DNA of 60,000 nt, taken from positions 46,463,241 through 46,523,240 of the forward strand of contig CM060731.1 of assembly GCA_030704615.1 (NCBI GenBank), given 5' to 3'. The position numbers and the translations under genes are program-made. This stretch comes from Takakia lepidozioides (Eukaryota; Streptophyta; Takakiopsida; Takakiales; Takakiaceae). How positions within the stretch are numbered: the stretch's first letter is position 1; the number at the start of each line of letters is the position of its first letter. Shown piece after piece: positions 45,250 through 57,905 of this stretch. Under the pieces are notes generated by a model. The model was not told the origin of the DNA. It made no database searches and saw only the letters and a program-made list of their open reading frames with translations.

Positions 45250-46950
45250 TATTTTCGCTGGACTGAGGTAGCGTCGGCTCCGTAAGCTTATGTGCTATCG
45301 TAATATAATAGGAATTTAAAACTTGCTCACCATAAATCCAATTCTAAGGGTTTCAAAAATTGTGTAAACCATTGACTTCTATTTGGTGGTTTTATCTTAA
45401 TTGTTATTCAAAATTGCTGTAACATTTACATTGAATGTGTGAAGAAATAAAAGAAAGGGAGAAAAATTTTTTGAGCACATTTGTGCAAGAGAAAAATTCA
45501 AAAAATCATTTCTCCCCCCCCCCCCCTCCCCCTATCAGGCAGCTTAAAAAATGACGATGATGATGTGGCAATAATAACATGGCAATGATGACCATTTTCA
45601 TAAACAATTTAAAAAAAAATCTTGGGCAGCTTTTAAAAAAACGACAATGATGTGGCATATTGACGACAACCACGTGACGCTAATAATGGGCATGATGATG
45701 ACACGACGACCATGATGTGTCACTAGGGCACCCTATTCCTACCTGAAGCCAGTAACACCTAAAATGGGTCATTTAAGAAATGTTTGCAGTTTCAGGTGTG
45801 CAACATCGTCGTATATATTTTTCTGATGTGGGCACATAGAAATGAAATTTAATGCAAAAAGGATAAATAATTTCAGAATTATTTTGTAATATTGGTGAAT
45901 ATTCAATGTGAAATCATGGAATAACCTTGAATGGATCAGTAGGGGGTACTATTTTGAAGAGCAAGTGCACTATCTCTGGAGCAAAAGGTGCCCAAAAAGT
46001 GTGCATCCTCTTTCACTTTACTGATAGTAACATAGACCATGTCAGTCAACTAACATAACCATTTATTGTCCTTAAAGTAACATCCCGCCTTAAAGAAAAC
46101 TGAGCTCAAGGTCCATTTGGATTAAACTCAATCCTGGATCGTTGATTTAGGTGAAACTCAATCAGGATCGTTGATCACGGAATGTAATACCTTCTCCTAC
46201 ATGTTAGGATTCATTCTTCCTATCTCGACTCATTCATGACTTGATAATGCTCTCAAAGTGCGGCGGTGGTTATTAACTTGTCCATTAAGTGGTATCATCA
46301 TGATCATGTATGAATTAAAAGGGTTAATTGGAGTTCCATTGTGGCCACCACATGACCTAATTTGGACCACTTGTGATCAAATCACCTTTTAAAGATGGCA
46401 TATGGTTAGTTTTATGTATTTTTCTAGGGGTCCGTTTTGGGTACTGCTCCATTTTAGGTGTTTCTACCTTACACTAAAACTAGGTTCCCACATTTAGTTG
46501 TCACTAGAATTACAAAATGGGGTTGATATCATGTCAACATAACGGGATACGGCAAAAAAAAACAGCTTGCGTGAGCACAATCCGTAGTTGGCCGTACCTT
46601 CTTAGGGTTCTTGTTTATCACACCGATACTTCCGATTGGCAAACAAGTAAACTTAATACATGTGTGGATGGAATGTTTCATCCATATTTATAAATGAATA
46701 TTATAAATCATATTGATGAATGAAAACATAGTGATTCATTCGTCCTAGGTAGTTAGCACGGTCTCCATATGCCGATGGTGGTTACAATGCCAAGTTCCAA
46801 AGTATTTCTAGATTTATGATACAAGGCTTTGGATATACCGATTAATGCTTCATGTTAAATAAGGTGGAGCTCAGAGTTGGGTGTAGTCCTATGGTTCTCC
46901 ATGTCCTCTTATTGTCCAAAGTCCCTAAAGCCTGGAAAGATGTACATTGT
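45250..46950. other. Intergenic region without recognised genes
   Basis: AT-rich, with a C-rich tract (about 45514-45533) and an imperfect GATGATG/TGGCAAT repeat region (45550-45720). No gene seen. Confidence 0.45.
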
Positions 46951-46951
46951 A

Positions 46952-47668
46952 TGTGGGCATTTGCACGAATGGGTGGACCAAAAACGGCATATGTTGAGTC
47001 GATGAAAGTCCATGGAATTTTATTTTTGAGCCGATTTTGTTAGTTTATTTAAAAAAACATATATAGTAATATATCAAACGTTTTTAGTAAAGAGTCCCCC
47101 CCCCCCCAAATATTGAAGATATTATTTACTAGATATTTTAATCTGACATCAAAATTTAGAGTTTACAACCACTTGTCCAGATACCACCTGATCATTGTAG
47201 ATTATAGGTTTGTATGCCTTTTGGTAAAAGATGACACCCCAAAAACCCAAACATAAATGCTATGGACAATTTGTTTTTAAGGTGTAAAATAGGTCCATAG
47301 CTCTCAATTCCTAAGGTAACTAGTCCATATAAAAGTGGATTTGGGTTGGTTGTAGAAATGGCACCCCTACCATGTTTTCCTTTGTGCCATTATATGAGTA
47401 TAGATGATGTTTTTTAGTCCATAAGATTTGTGTGTAACATATGCAGTCCAAGTAATCAATTTAAAAGTCCATAGCTCTTTAGTACATGATTGTCTTAAAT
47501 GCAATCTAACAGTTGGTACACATACCTATTGTAGTTAGAAACCCTATCACATATAAATTTAAATGAAATATTGAGTTGTTGGACAAACATGGGCAAAACC
47601 ATGGAGGGAGGTCACTGCAGAAAGTGCATATTACGCAGTTTTTGGTCCACCCATCTGTGCATTTACCC
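46952..47668. mobile_element. MITE-like inverted-repeat element, about 717 bp
   Basis: Imperfect inverted ends of about 40 bp lie at 46952-46992 and 47627-47668. They share GGGTGGACCAAAAAC and GCATTTGCAC/GTGCATTTAC sequence. No target duplication was recognised and no transposase is present. It may equally be a simple inverted duplication. Confidence 0.45.
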
Positions 47669-49990
47669 ATGTCTCATTTCAAACATATATTCCATCATCC
47701 GGATATCAACCTCATAAAAACATCATTGATAGTGTTTCCTTAATATCCTCCTTGTACAAACAAATTCATATGTATGCCAAAATGGCATAATATATGTCAT
47801 ATATGCCATTATATATATGAAAATGGTTTGAGCATTTTGTGAAACATTTTGTACTCTGGGATGTCCTAACCGTGATATCACACCAACACTGGTCAATTTC
47901 CGACGTAAAATTAATAAACAGACTGCATTGAGTGCCACCTAAGTGATTCTAAGGTCCCATGAGCTTTGTGCTTTGCACCTCATGACAAACTAGTTACTAT
48001 GAAAGAGGTTATTTTCTCCTCTTAATATAATTATTAATTAAGAAGTCTGATTTCTGATTGCTCCCAGGTGTTTCCTATTGTGAAGACTTTGAAAAAATCA
48101 TGTTAGTTAGTATTCTATGATTTTCTTAAAGAATGTAAATCTTTCTTAGAGCATTTTATATTTCGGACACCTCGTAAATTTCTCTAAGCACACTTAGTTT
48201 AAGTTCCTTCGGATGTGTGACAAATTTTCATTTGACAACGTTCAACTAATGGCCAATGGCTGATGATTGATAGCAAGACCCTTGAGAATGTAAACCCCAA
48301 CATTATGTGCATCTAAGACTGCAACCGGACATGAGCCGGACATTAACAAATGTGCATACTATAAATTGATTGCCTCAAAAGAAATGTATACGGTCATTGT
48401 GCAGATGGACAAGACATTCTAACCATATGGATCTGCAATTGATTTCTTCAACAATGTGCTCACATTGCACTAGAACCTTATAAAATTTTAGAAGAAACTC
48501 AACCATGCAGCATGGATTAAGCAAATTTCGGCGCACCAAAAATATAATTATTTTGCAATGGATGATGAAAAACGTAAATATAAAATATTTGTTTCAAGAA
48601 TTGAAGGAAAAATACCTTGAAGCCCTGAGGTAGTGTATTGAAGCAATAGGGCATGCTACAGGGCATTGACAAGAGGATTTCAAAAATTCAAATAAGTACA
48701 TGGATCAGATAGACCCTTCATTGTCTAGCTCAATTCACTGTGTAAGATGAATAATATTCAAAACTATTTGTGAAATCTTCAAGTCAGACAATCAACATGA
48801 AGTAAATGAATTTAAAATATGGATTGCACCAAAGATGGTGCAATGGTGCTTTTCATTTCTCATTGTGCATAACATTTCTCTTGCTCGGGAAGGATCTCTC
48901 AACATTCTCGAGCAGCCTAGCCTCTCGGTAGCTTACCACTTTGAGGAGTAGGTTATTAAATGCCCTTACCCCTTTTTCACTATGGTGTGTAAACTGCATC
49001 TAGACCTTTTTGAGTTTGGAGGCCATAGGGGAAGAAGAAGGTCATGGAATGCACATGAAGCCTAATGTGTTGGAGGTCCATCATTGGTTGGTGTTGGGGG
49101 AACTAATTTTGCGTGAACTTTTACTTGGAGTCAGGCTTATTATAATCACATGTGTCAGAATTTAATTGTGCTTAGTCCGACATTGTCCATAAGGTGCTAT
49201 ATAGGTTGATGAGATGTCACTCATTCAAATTTGAAGCACAAATTGTGTGTCTACTTTCGAACAACACACATGTCAACTCCATTCCATATGTAAAAAAACC
49301 CTCTTCAGAACCCACGACAATATTAGTGGGCAAGCGACTGATCTCTTCATATCCTGATACCTTGTATGCTCTGAGTTACAAACATAAAATTTTTTAAAAG
49401 ATGAAGTATTTTGTAGATTGTACATTCCGCGCAATATGAAGCAAATCCCATATATGGAGATGGAACTAAAAAACTTGTCCATCAGTAGCACAATTGCAGA
49501 TATAGTATCTATTAGTTGTTGAGGGTGAGATTTATGTCAATAGGGCTTCGAATTTTTCTCAAAGAAAAATGGTGGGATGGCCCAGGCCTTGTAATTCGTA
49601 TTAATGCGAAACAAGTTTTTAAAAAAAAACCGTGCTTGCTTGAAGGCCATGACAGAAGTTTATTGGGGACTGACCACATTGGGTAGGCTCTAGAGCAGAC
49701 AACATAGAAATCATACAAGGCTCGCTCAAAATCATTTTCACTGTTGGTCATGTGCCTTGATGTCTTCCCAGCAACAGCAGCCCAAATTGACCATCCCCAC
49801 CATCACATATAGATATAGTCTTATTGGTCAACCCCGTAAAGAACCTCACCATTTTTTAGTGTGTAGTTTTAGTACGCTTACATGGACAAATCTTGGAGGA
49901 GTACATTATACCCAAAAAAATAAGTACATTCCCCAATATAATGTACTCCCCCATTATTTTAGAAAGAAAAAAGATGTATTCATTTCTTTA
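47669..49990. other. Intergenic region without recognised genes
   Basis: AT-rich sequence with only short unsupported ORFs. The block 48000-48080 repeats 42600-42680. Nothing else seen. Confidence 0.45.
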
Positions 49991-49993
49991 CGC

Positions 49994-50104
49994 AGGGTAA
50001 AGCCTCAGCCCTCTGCCATTCCCTGGTCCTAAGCCCTAGGTCTCGGGCTGCGCCCTTGACCTAGCCTCGAACCAGGTAATGGCCTCATGCTGAGGCTTTA
50101 CCCT
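49994..50104. repeat. Foldback hairpin, about 34-bp imperfect stem
   Basis: The arms start AGGGTAAAGCCTCAGC and end GCTGAGGCTTTACCCT. A second paired block lies inside (GCCATTCCCTGGT with ACCAGGTAATGGC). About 28 of 34 positions pair and the loop is about 43 bases. On the minus strand, CTGGTTCGAGGCT resembles a tRNA T-arm/box B. Confidence 0.75.
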
Positions 50105-51452
50105 ACACATAAATCTTGGAGTGTAGCACCTACACACATGACGGGATGTTAGCACTGAATGTGTTCGGAGGTGTGATGATGACACATCAAAGTCCATGTA
50201 AGTTACATCCTCTCAACCATCTTTGTTATTTTGAACCTCGAACGTAAGTATAATAAGTACTAGCTAAAATCTCTACAACAAAATTATATGCAAAAAGTTT
50301 GGTTTACTGCAATCATTGGGAACAGGCTCACTATTTCCTGTCGCTTATGCCCCTTGCTCCCTCAATCTGGAGACTCGATGTATGACTAGCCACTCTCAAC
50401 AGTCCTTATCTCCCCTGATCTTTTGCGATAGCAAGCAGATGATGGCAAATTATTTTAATAAAATGAAAAAAGGGAAAACTCTGACATGCCTAATGTGAAT
50501 CATCATTTAATTCAAAAAATCAAATTTGTTATTTTATCGAATTGTTTTAGTTAGTTGCATATGTATATAAGTCATTGTAACTTAATCCAAGATAATCGAT
50601 ATAAAATTATCTAGTATTACTAATCTATTCAAGTATTTATTTTCATGTTCTGCAAAGAATAGAACTTAGTTGGTTTCAACTAAGAAACAACAGTTTCACA
50701 TCCTGTTGGTCTTGTAGGTTGTTGGACAAGTATTCCATACTCGATAATTATATTCCCAACTTGCTTTGAATTGTAGTATACCCCAAGCACAAATCAGGCT
50801 TAGCTTTTGGACCATGAATCCAACTCATAGGTCTTTCAAACATCATGCTCAAAGTTCATTCTAGAAAGAAAACCATCGTTCTATTGGCAAGGAAGTGAAG
50901 TTATGTTTGGAGACCTTCAATGTATGTTAAATTTCGATTTGTTGTGGTGTCACATTTTTCTTCAGACATGGGATTTACATTGCAGCTCATTCTAAATATA
51001 TGTAGGATGGTAGACAGACTTTGATCCAACAACTGTGGTGACGATTGTCTTCTACGTCATGCTTATTTACAACTCAAGGCAGATTTTGTAGTGTGAAAAA
51101 AGCTGTAGGCGTAGGGGTCAAACATAATAAATAAAGAAGTGCCCACAATAATTAATTAGTGAACAGTCCAAGAGAAGAAATAAAAATGACAGCCAATGGG
51201 CTGGGGTATTAGGGTGGCATAAGGCACAGCATCATGGAAAGTGAAAAAAGGCACCCATCTCAGTTATACAAGTGATTCTAAGCACAGTATTGGGCAGCGA
51301 AGTCCAAGGCACCATCAGCAGTTTACTCTCCAAGCTCTTGCCAGTGTTCCACGCTTGGACTGTGAAAGCTTGGCTTCTCCAAGAATGGGATCTACCTGCA
51401 TGGAGCACAGTTGAACTCTAATGAATGCTGACCGTCTGCCTGTTAGGAAATG
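50105..51452. other. Intergenic region without recognised genes
   Basis: No gene recognised. The part just below 51453 should hold the EXO1 3' UTR and polyadenylation site. Confidence 0.45.
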
Positions 51453-54400
51453 TCACCTACAGTGTGCTTGCTCCCAATCTGCTGGGTTGTAATTCTGCCA
51501 CCTCACTGTGCCTGCAGCAATCGGCCTGGCTTGCGACTGGGCTGTTATCGGAGTCTTCGAAACGGGGTTGTAAACAAACTCGCCAAATGCCTGTTTGGGC
51601 ATGCCAGTCTTGCTAGGAGCCCTGCATAAGTTGGCAGTCAGGAGGAAGCATGGAGAGGTCGCACTGTCGAAGTCACGCACAGCTGAAGAGTAGGGAGAGA
51701 GAACTATACGTCCCTAGAAATCTCCAAGATCTTACCGAAGAAGAGCCAGGCAATTTATGACAGGTGAAAGTAGACTTAACGCACCTAACAGCTGCGCCAC
51801 GGCCATACTTTTGGGGAGGACGAAGTCCGCTGACCCGCGTACCCGAGGGAGAGCAGTGGAAGGGACTAATGGCAGACACAAACTGGTCCATTGATCTTTG
51901 GGCCAGGCTTGCGTAGAGTCCCACATGGGAGAGAGAAGAAAAGCTGCCTCCTTTAATAGCTGCATCTCCGACGAGATTGCTTCTGAAAGGCGGGATGTGC
52001 TTTCCTGCCCAGATTTCAACAGCAAAACTTCAAGTTCATGCAAAAATGCCATCAATGCAGTGGCGGTTTTCTCTTCAGACCCTCTATTGATGAAAACCTG
52101 TACAGCTTTATTTACAGGAAACATGAGGTATTTGAACATAAGATAGAAAAACCAAAACCTGGGAAAGAAAAGGGAGGAAAGGGAAGCAAGCTAATGGCCA
52201 ACTTGTTATTTCATAGAGCTCCACGATTACCATCCATGCCAACCAGTGCAGCACAATGAAGTGACATCACTACAGATAGATACTTGAGGCACAAGTGTAG
52301 TTGCATTACTTTTTCCAGCAGCTATTGGAGCGCTTGATTGGCCAGATGAGGGAATGGAATGGAGTCTGACATCTTTCACTCCCAGAGGGATTGGGCTCTG
52401 CAAATTGTGATCTGCCATGCTATCGCTGCAACTGTCATCGTTGTCTGCATCATGTCTGGCTGGTGAATCCTCAAAACTAGCCAAACGATTTAGATCTCTC
52501 TCTGGATGCATATCCATTGCCACTTCAGGACTAGCTGCGTCCACCTGCCATGATGCATGGCTCGAGAAATAGCCACTCGTTTTCACAGGGCAAGTGCTTG
52601 AAGTAACTGGCTTCCGTACTTTGACCCCTGTGATTTCTGAAAGGATAGCACTGGCAGAGCAAGAGGCCGTTCCTTGCCGAACAGGAGAGACAAAGGAGCT
52701 CATAGTTCTGAGGCAAAAATCCTTCCCAGTCTTCATGGGCTTATGCAGAACAGAGACCTTCAAGTTGTTGAGCCTCTCCTCTGGACACCCATAATAAATT
52801 CAAAGCATAACTTGTGAGTAAAGAAGTAAAGAAGCCCACCTCAGTGCTTCGACAGGACTGATGGGATGATAAGGAGGGCATAGTTGGCTAGTCCCTACTG
52901 CTTCAAAATTGATATGAGGAGAGTAGTCGTGTACCTGCTGTCCTGTAGACCCTTCTTTTCAAGGGTTGAAGGTCAGGCGTATCTTCCTGCAGATCAGAGA
53001 AGTTCAGGTAAGCAGCACTGGTTTCCCACATGTCAGATCAAGCTATTTAGAACAATATTTTTTCAAATAAGGCCAACACCTAGACAAACCCAGACCACAC
53101 GAACAAAACTACAGGAGTTGACCACATGAGATGCCTGGGGTTCCATTCATGAAAATCTTAGTCTGCTAACTAAACCAACCTGATGGCAGACATCATGCAC
53201 TAACTCAGGTCTGCTTTCCCTTTGTAAAACTTTGAAGAACCAACCTAAACACCACACAATCAAAAGAGAAGGGGATGATAAAAGGTGCTAATGTGAAGCA
53301 ACTTTGGACAACCTGATTGTCAATGTCTTTGTCAAGGGTAAGATCCGGATTTGCAAACTGTGGTGAACCTGGGGTGAAGGAAAATGTCTCGAATGGGCTA
53401 AGAGATTTTGGCGATGCAAAGGACTCTTCATCTTCACCAGTAGATGGGGAGCTTGAGTTACCAGGGGTACTTCTTGGAGGTCTAAAATGCCTTGTTGCAG
53501 CATCTGACGGTGCCACTTTTGCAAGGTCAAGGATAGATTGTTGTTTCTCCATGCAGCCCAAAAAACTTAGTGGCAAGTTACACTGATAGAAACAAGTTAG
53601 ACATGGAGTGATGCTATGAAAGTGGAACTAACAATGACCTCTGAGCTCCAATTTTATGAAAACACCTTCATAAGAATGACAAACCTTTAGCAGTGGTATG
53701 TGGACAATTTCAACATTAGGAAAGGAGATAATTCCAAAAAGTGTTGATAAAACTTCGGTACCCTTGTGCATGGATACGGAAGTAATTGGTGAGAACATTC
53801 TTCTGTACAAGAAGCTCCAAAACTTTTTTGGTGGGAGCTCCATTCAGCTTTGCAGCATTCTCAATTGCAGGCCTGTCTGGAAGATCCTCCTCCTATAAAC
53901 CATTGGTAATCCAAGTCAAAACCAGATTGATAACCAACACATATAGCGCGAGGCAAATTAAAACCATGCATGATGTGAATTCTCCGAAATTAGGAGTCAA
54001 GTCCAGTGTACTTCAACTGATGAAGCACGGATGAAAGACGTACCTGAAAGGGCTTGTTGGTGGTTGGATCCACCTGACCTTTGGCAATGGCTATGGCAAG
54101 TGTCTGAGAAAGGTAGGTTTTGAGAGTCAAGACACAACTGGAGTGGAATTTTATCATCCATAAGCCATAGCAATCAGTAAATGGATGGACGTATGCGACC
54201 TACGACCATGTCCAACATCATAGGATGCTGCCAGCCACCCTTTCTTATCAAGTGAACAAAAACTCTCAACAGTAACCAGCAAATGATGGCCAACCAATGG
54301 ATGCCCAAAGACTGAGTTGAATAGAGTGAACCTATTCGTCTCGGAAGCACAAATAGTAACCACACTACACAAGGGAATTATGGCAATCAGACATCCATAA

Positions 54401-56960
54401 AGGCACACTCATGGACATTGAAAGGAGCACATCAAGTTTCATTGTAGAAAAATTTGGAGGATATGGGCCAAGAAACTCCAGGTCAATACCAAGTCCACTT
54501 GGGACCTCAGTAAGATGGACCAGCTCCTGCTGGACTATGTCGTACACTCGCTGGTGATGAAACGTCAGAATTGCTCTCTCAAAGCCATCCTCATACTGGT
54601 GGTCAATCATAACCCCACTGAACTTCAAGTGTTTAATCACCTGCATCATTGTACGCATCACAGCTATGAGGCAGGTTCTATATCAAGCACACATCAATGA
54701 GATGAGGACTGGAAGAGCTTTAATGAGCGAAAACTTTCGTCAACATCTCAATGCCCTCAATTGTCCAGACATCTCATACAACTTGCAATTGCTGGATTCA
54801 TGGACTTCTGCACAGTTGAGTATATTGCAACTCTAATATGATTGGTGATGCCACTGACTGATTTTGTTTGAATGATGGAAGTTACTATGGATACTAACCC
54901 AGAGAGATGTATAACTGGTTAGAGAGGATGAATCAACGAGCTGTCATTCTGAAATGCTATTGACAACTGAGGATGATGAGAAGCAAAGACAAAGCAAAGG
55001 ACCAGAACTCATTAGCAGCACCTTTCGGTAACTCTTGAATCGCCGGACCAAGCCATGAGCCCGTTTCACACCCATGCCTGGCAAAGAGGGTAGGTAGTCA
55101 CAGCCACTCATGATGCACATCTCAAGAACCATATGCTTGGTGAAATTGTTGAAGTCAAGGTCCTTAGTGTGCACGATGTCACCGTACTGAAACTCTACAC
55201 CTTGTCCAAATTTGTCCATCTTGAACAAGATCTGCTTTGCTCACACCCCTCCGTCATCAAACAAGGAAAATGTACAACACACGTAACTGCATTGTCTTCA
55301 AGTTTTCGTCTTATCAGATATACAGATAGCTCATAGAGCAGATAATATGTTCAATCACTAGACTGTAAGTTGAGAAACTCTTCTCTTGATCTCCACAAGT
55401 GCAATCGTACCCGGGGACAGCCATATGGAATAAGGTCTGAGTCTTCTGTGATGACTACGTCAACATGCCCATGGAGAGCTAGGAAAGCCATCTGAGCATC
55501 TGCTTCATATGGGGCAACTACATACTCCACTTTCTCCTGCTGCAGAACCTGTAATGAAGACAGCAAAACAACAGGATAATGAGTTCATAGGAAATCTCCA
55601 GAAGAATATAAAGTCCATTGGCCACTCCACCACACCAATCGTACCTGGCAGCACCACCCAAAATCATTGTGAATTAAAAAGCACCTGCTAACTTATTGAG
55701 GTCCCTGCTGAACCTGAACCCAATTTTAGGGGTGATCTCCGCAGATGAACGGTAGGATCCAACGCCATTCTTAGAAACAGTTACTTTAACTTGTATGTTG
55801 CTAAGAGATCGTTTGAGGCCCTGACAATTATTTTCTAGTCGTCCAAGGATCTGATCAATCCTGACAGCAAGGCCTAAAGACAAAGAAATCAACACCTAAG
55901 CAGCACTTATATACAAAAAACTATCACCTTAATAAGCATGTAGGCCATGGCAGGGGTGATGTCCACAGCTCTCCGGTAGCAGTCATAGGCAGCTGAATGA
56001 TTGCCCAATCGCTCATGTTCCAGGGCACGCTCCAGGTTCTCCTTCCTCCCTCTGCATTGAAACAATGGTTCCACCCAATAATTAACTCGCAGGCAAAGTT
56101 TCATTTGAGCCCTACTATTTCAAGAGGATTATGCACCATTTGACACAGCAATGAAGGATTCTGGAAAGGAGAATGCTCATGCGTCAATTCAAAAAAGAAA
56201 GGAGGTGAGTGACAGACCTGGCACGCTTGGTTTCTTGCTCAGCCTTGATGGGTAACACACCTCCATCAAACACAAGCACAGGTTGCACACCATGGTGGCG
56301 CAATAAGTTGATTCGATGCAAGCAGTAGTCCAAAAACCTGAATATTGATAAAATAATAACAAAAGATTGCACCCAAAACCATCAGGGGGTATTCTAGGGG
56401 TTTATGACTCCATGAACATAACCCCTTCTAGGTCATTAAAAAAAACTCACTGGAATCAACTCTGACAGTTCAGGATGTGAGGTAATGCTCAGACATGTCC
56501 AGGTCACTTTTGAATCAAATATAAAAAGGTCCAATTGGACCTGACAGACTCAGAGCAGTCAGCAGAGGTGCGTCCATAGAATTGTTTGCTACCCAAGCAT
56601 AAATCACTTAAATTCCCCGAGTCTTGTAGGCATCAAACATTTTACAAAAACCTGGCAAACGCATGAACACTTCTTCGAATATGTGGGTACCTCAGCAGAG
56701 CATACCTCCCTCTGCGTCTGACACCTAGCTAAGGTCACCATTGCCTCCTCTTAAACCCCTCCATCGTTCATTTGCAATGCGAGAAGATACGAGACTTACT
56801 TGTTGGTGGCGCGCCCCTCACAGATGTCCTTGCTACATGTGAAAGCCGCCTTGTGCAGCCAAGAATAGGTATCAATGGCTGCCCGTTTGCCTGCATACTC
56901 CCGAATATGCACCGGTGTCATTATGGACTTAAAAACTGGGAGAAGTCCCTGAATCCCCAT
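51453..56960 (-). CDS. EXO1: Exonuclease 1 (EXO1), FEN1/XPG family (13 exons)
   Basis: 5'-3' exonuclease and flap nuclease of mismatch repair and end resection. Predicted exons are 56800-56960, 56218-56337, 55928-56051, 55411-55548, 55022-55231, 54465-54640, 54044-54116, 53762-53892, 53313-53565, 52935-52986, 52284-52780, 51736-52097 and 51453-51663. They give 835 residues with all phases matching. It starts MGIQGLLP (XPG N-domain). Metal ligands are visible in [20 protein letters not shown] and MSGCDYLPS. The helix-hairpin-helix follows ([15 protein letters not shown]), then [10 protein letters not shown] and LEFLGP. The C-terminus is long, low in complexity and Ser/Pro-rich, as in other EXO1 proteins. 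Exon 6 to 7 is joined by a probable AT-AC intron. The last two exons have no recognised domain. Confidence 0.88.
54117..54464 (-). other. Probable U12-type AT-AC intron of EXO1
   Basis: On the minus strand the intron begins ATATCCTCC, close to the U12 consensus ATATCCTT. It ends AAAAC, with the branch-like TGTCTTGAC 10 bases upstream of the end. No GT donor keeps the frame at the preceding exon end. The AT-AC choice joins FLGP to YLSQTLAIA in phase, matching the family. Confidence 0.7.
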
Positions 56961-57175
56961 GCCTCCCCGTCCCCCTCACCCAACGGTCTCCTTCCTCCAC
57001 CTGCACTTCAGCTCGTGGGCGGAGGTTCAAAATAACTTACGTCCCTGTGTCGTTTCCCACTTTTCTAGATTCATACTGTGGACATGAGGGCAGAACAATG
57101 CCGATTTTGGGTGCCAGAGCACGGAGCTAGAATCAACCTGTTGCTTTTGTACGAACACCAGGTCTTCGTGATGCG

Positions 57176-57905
57176 CTAATGTCCATTCTTTGAGCGCAGA
57201 CAAAGGGCAACGTTATCACGGCAGAAGAGAACATGGAAATGGAGCGGTAAAACATAGAATTCGTCAAGCTTGGAGGAGAAAGCGAAGATCAAAGATAGTT
57301 TGACCATGATACAGAAAACAAGACGACTTGTGATCTCAATGGGAGGGCTTGCATCAGTGTGGTGAATGGCAGAAGGGTTTGAGATCTCCAGCATCAGACA
57401 GGAGCCATCGCCTCCACACTCAAAGCGGCCAGACTTGCGAGCACAACCAAGGAGGGCGGGAGAATTCAAATGGATTCTCATCCAAAAACGATCTGATACT
57501 ATCCATCCATCCGGGAGAGGGCTATGACATATTCAGCGTGCAGGTAAACATCATCGATGTGGGCGACATGGAAGTCCCTGGCTAGGATTGTAGCACCTGA
57601 GGATTGTAGCACCTGTATGTTAAGGAGAGTAGGCCCATGTCAGCAAAAACAAACCAACGCTACCACATGAGCGGCAGTGGGGCACATGAAGAGATTGTTG
57701 AGAAGCAAAAATGAATGAACCAGATGAGGGCCACGGCGAGAAATAGCAGATCGCGACAAAGCAGTTCCATAACTTTTCGGATTTCCAGGCAATAGTCCCT
57801 GGAAATCCTACTTTCACTGAGAGGCTCCACATAAGCACCACGTGACATGGCTTTCTCGTTGCCGTTACTCCCGTGTGGTAGTTGTGTCAGTTTACGAGCC
57901 ATCAA
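57176..57905 (-). CDS. Hypothetical membrane protein, partial model
   Basis: A first exon (57667-57905) encodes MMARKLTQLPHG and a hydrophobic segment (DLLFLAVALIWFIHFCF). It could be spliced in phase to 57577 and down (DFHVAHIDDVYLHAEYV). Minus-strand ORF 57176-57481 has a second hydrophobic stretch but is not linked by a clear junction. The plus strand has a competing reading (GYDIFSVQ before a GTAAAC donor, near 57540), so strand and structure are uncertain. No family is recognised. Confidence 0.25.
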
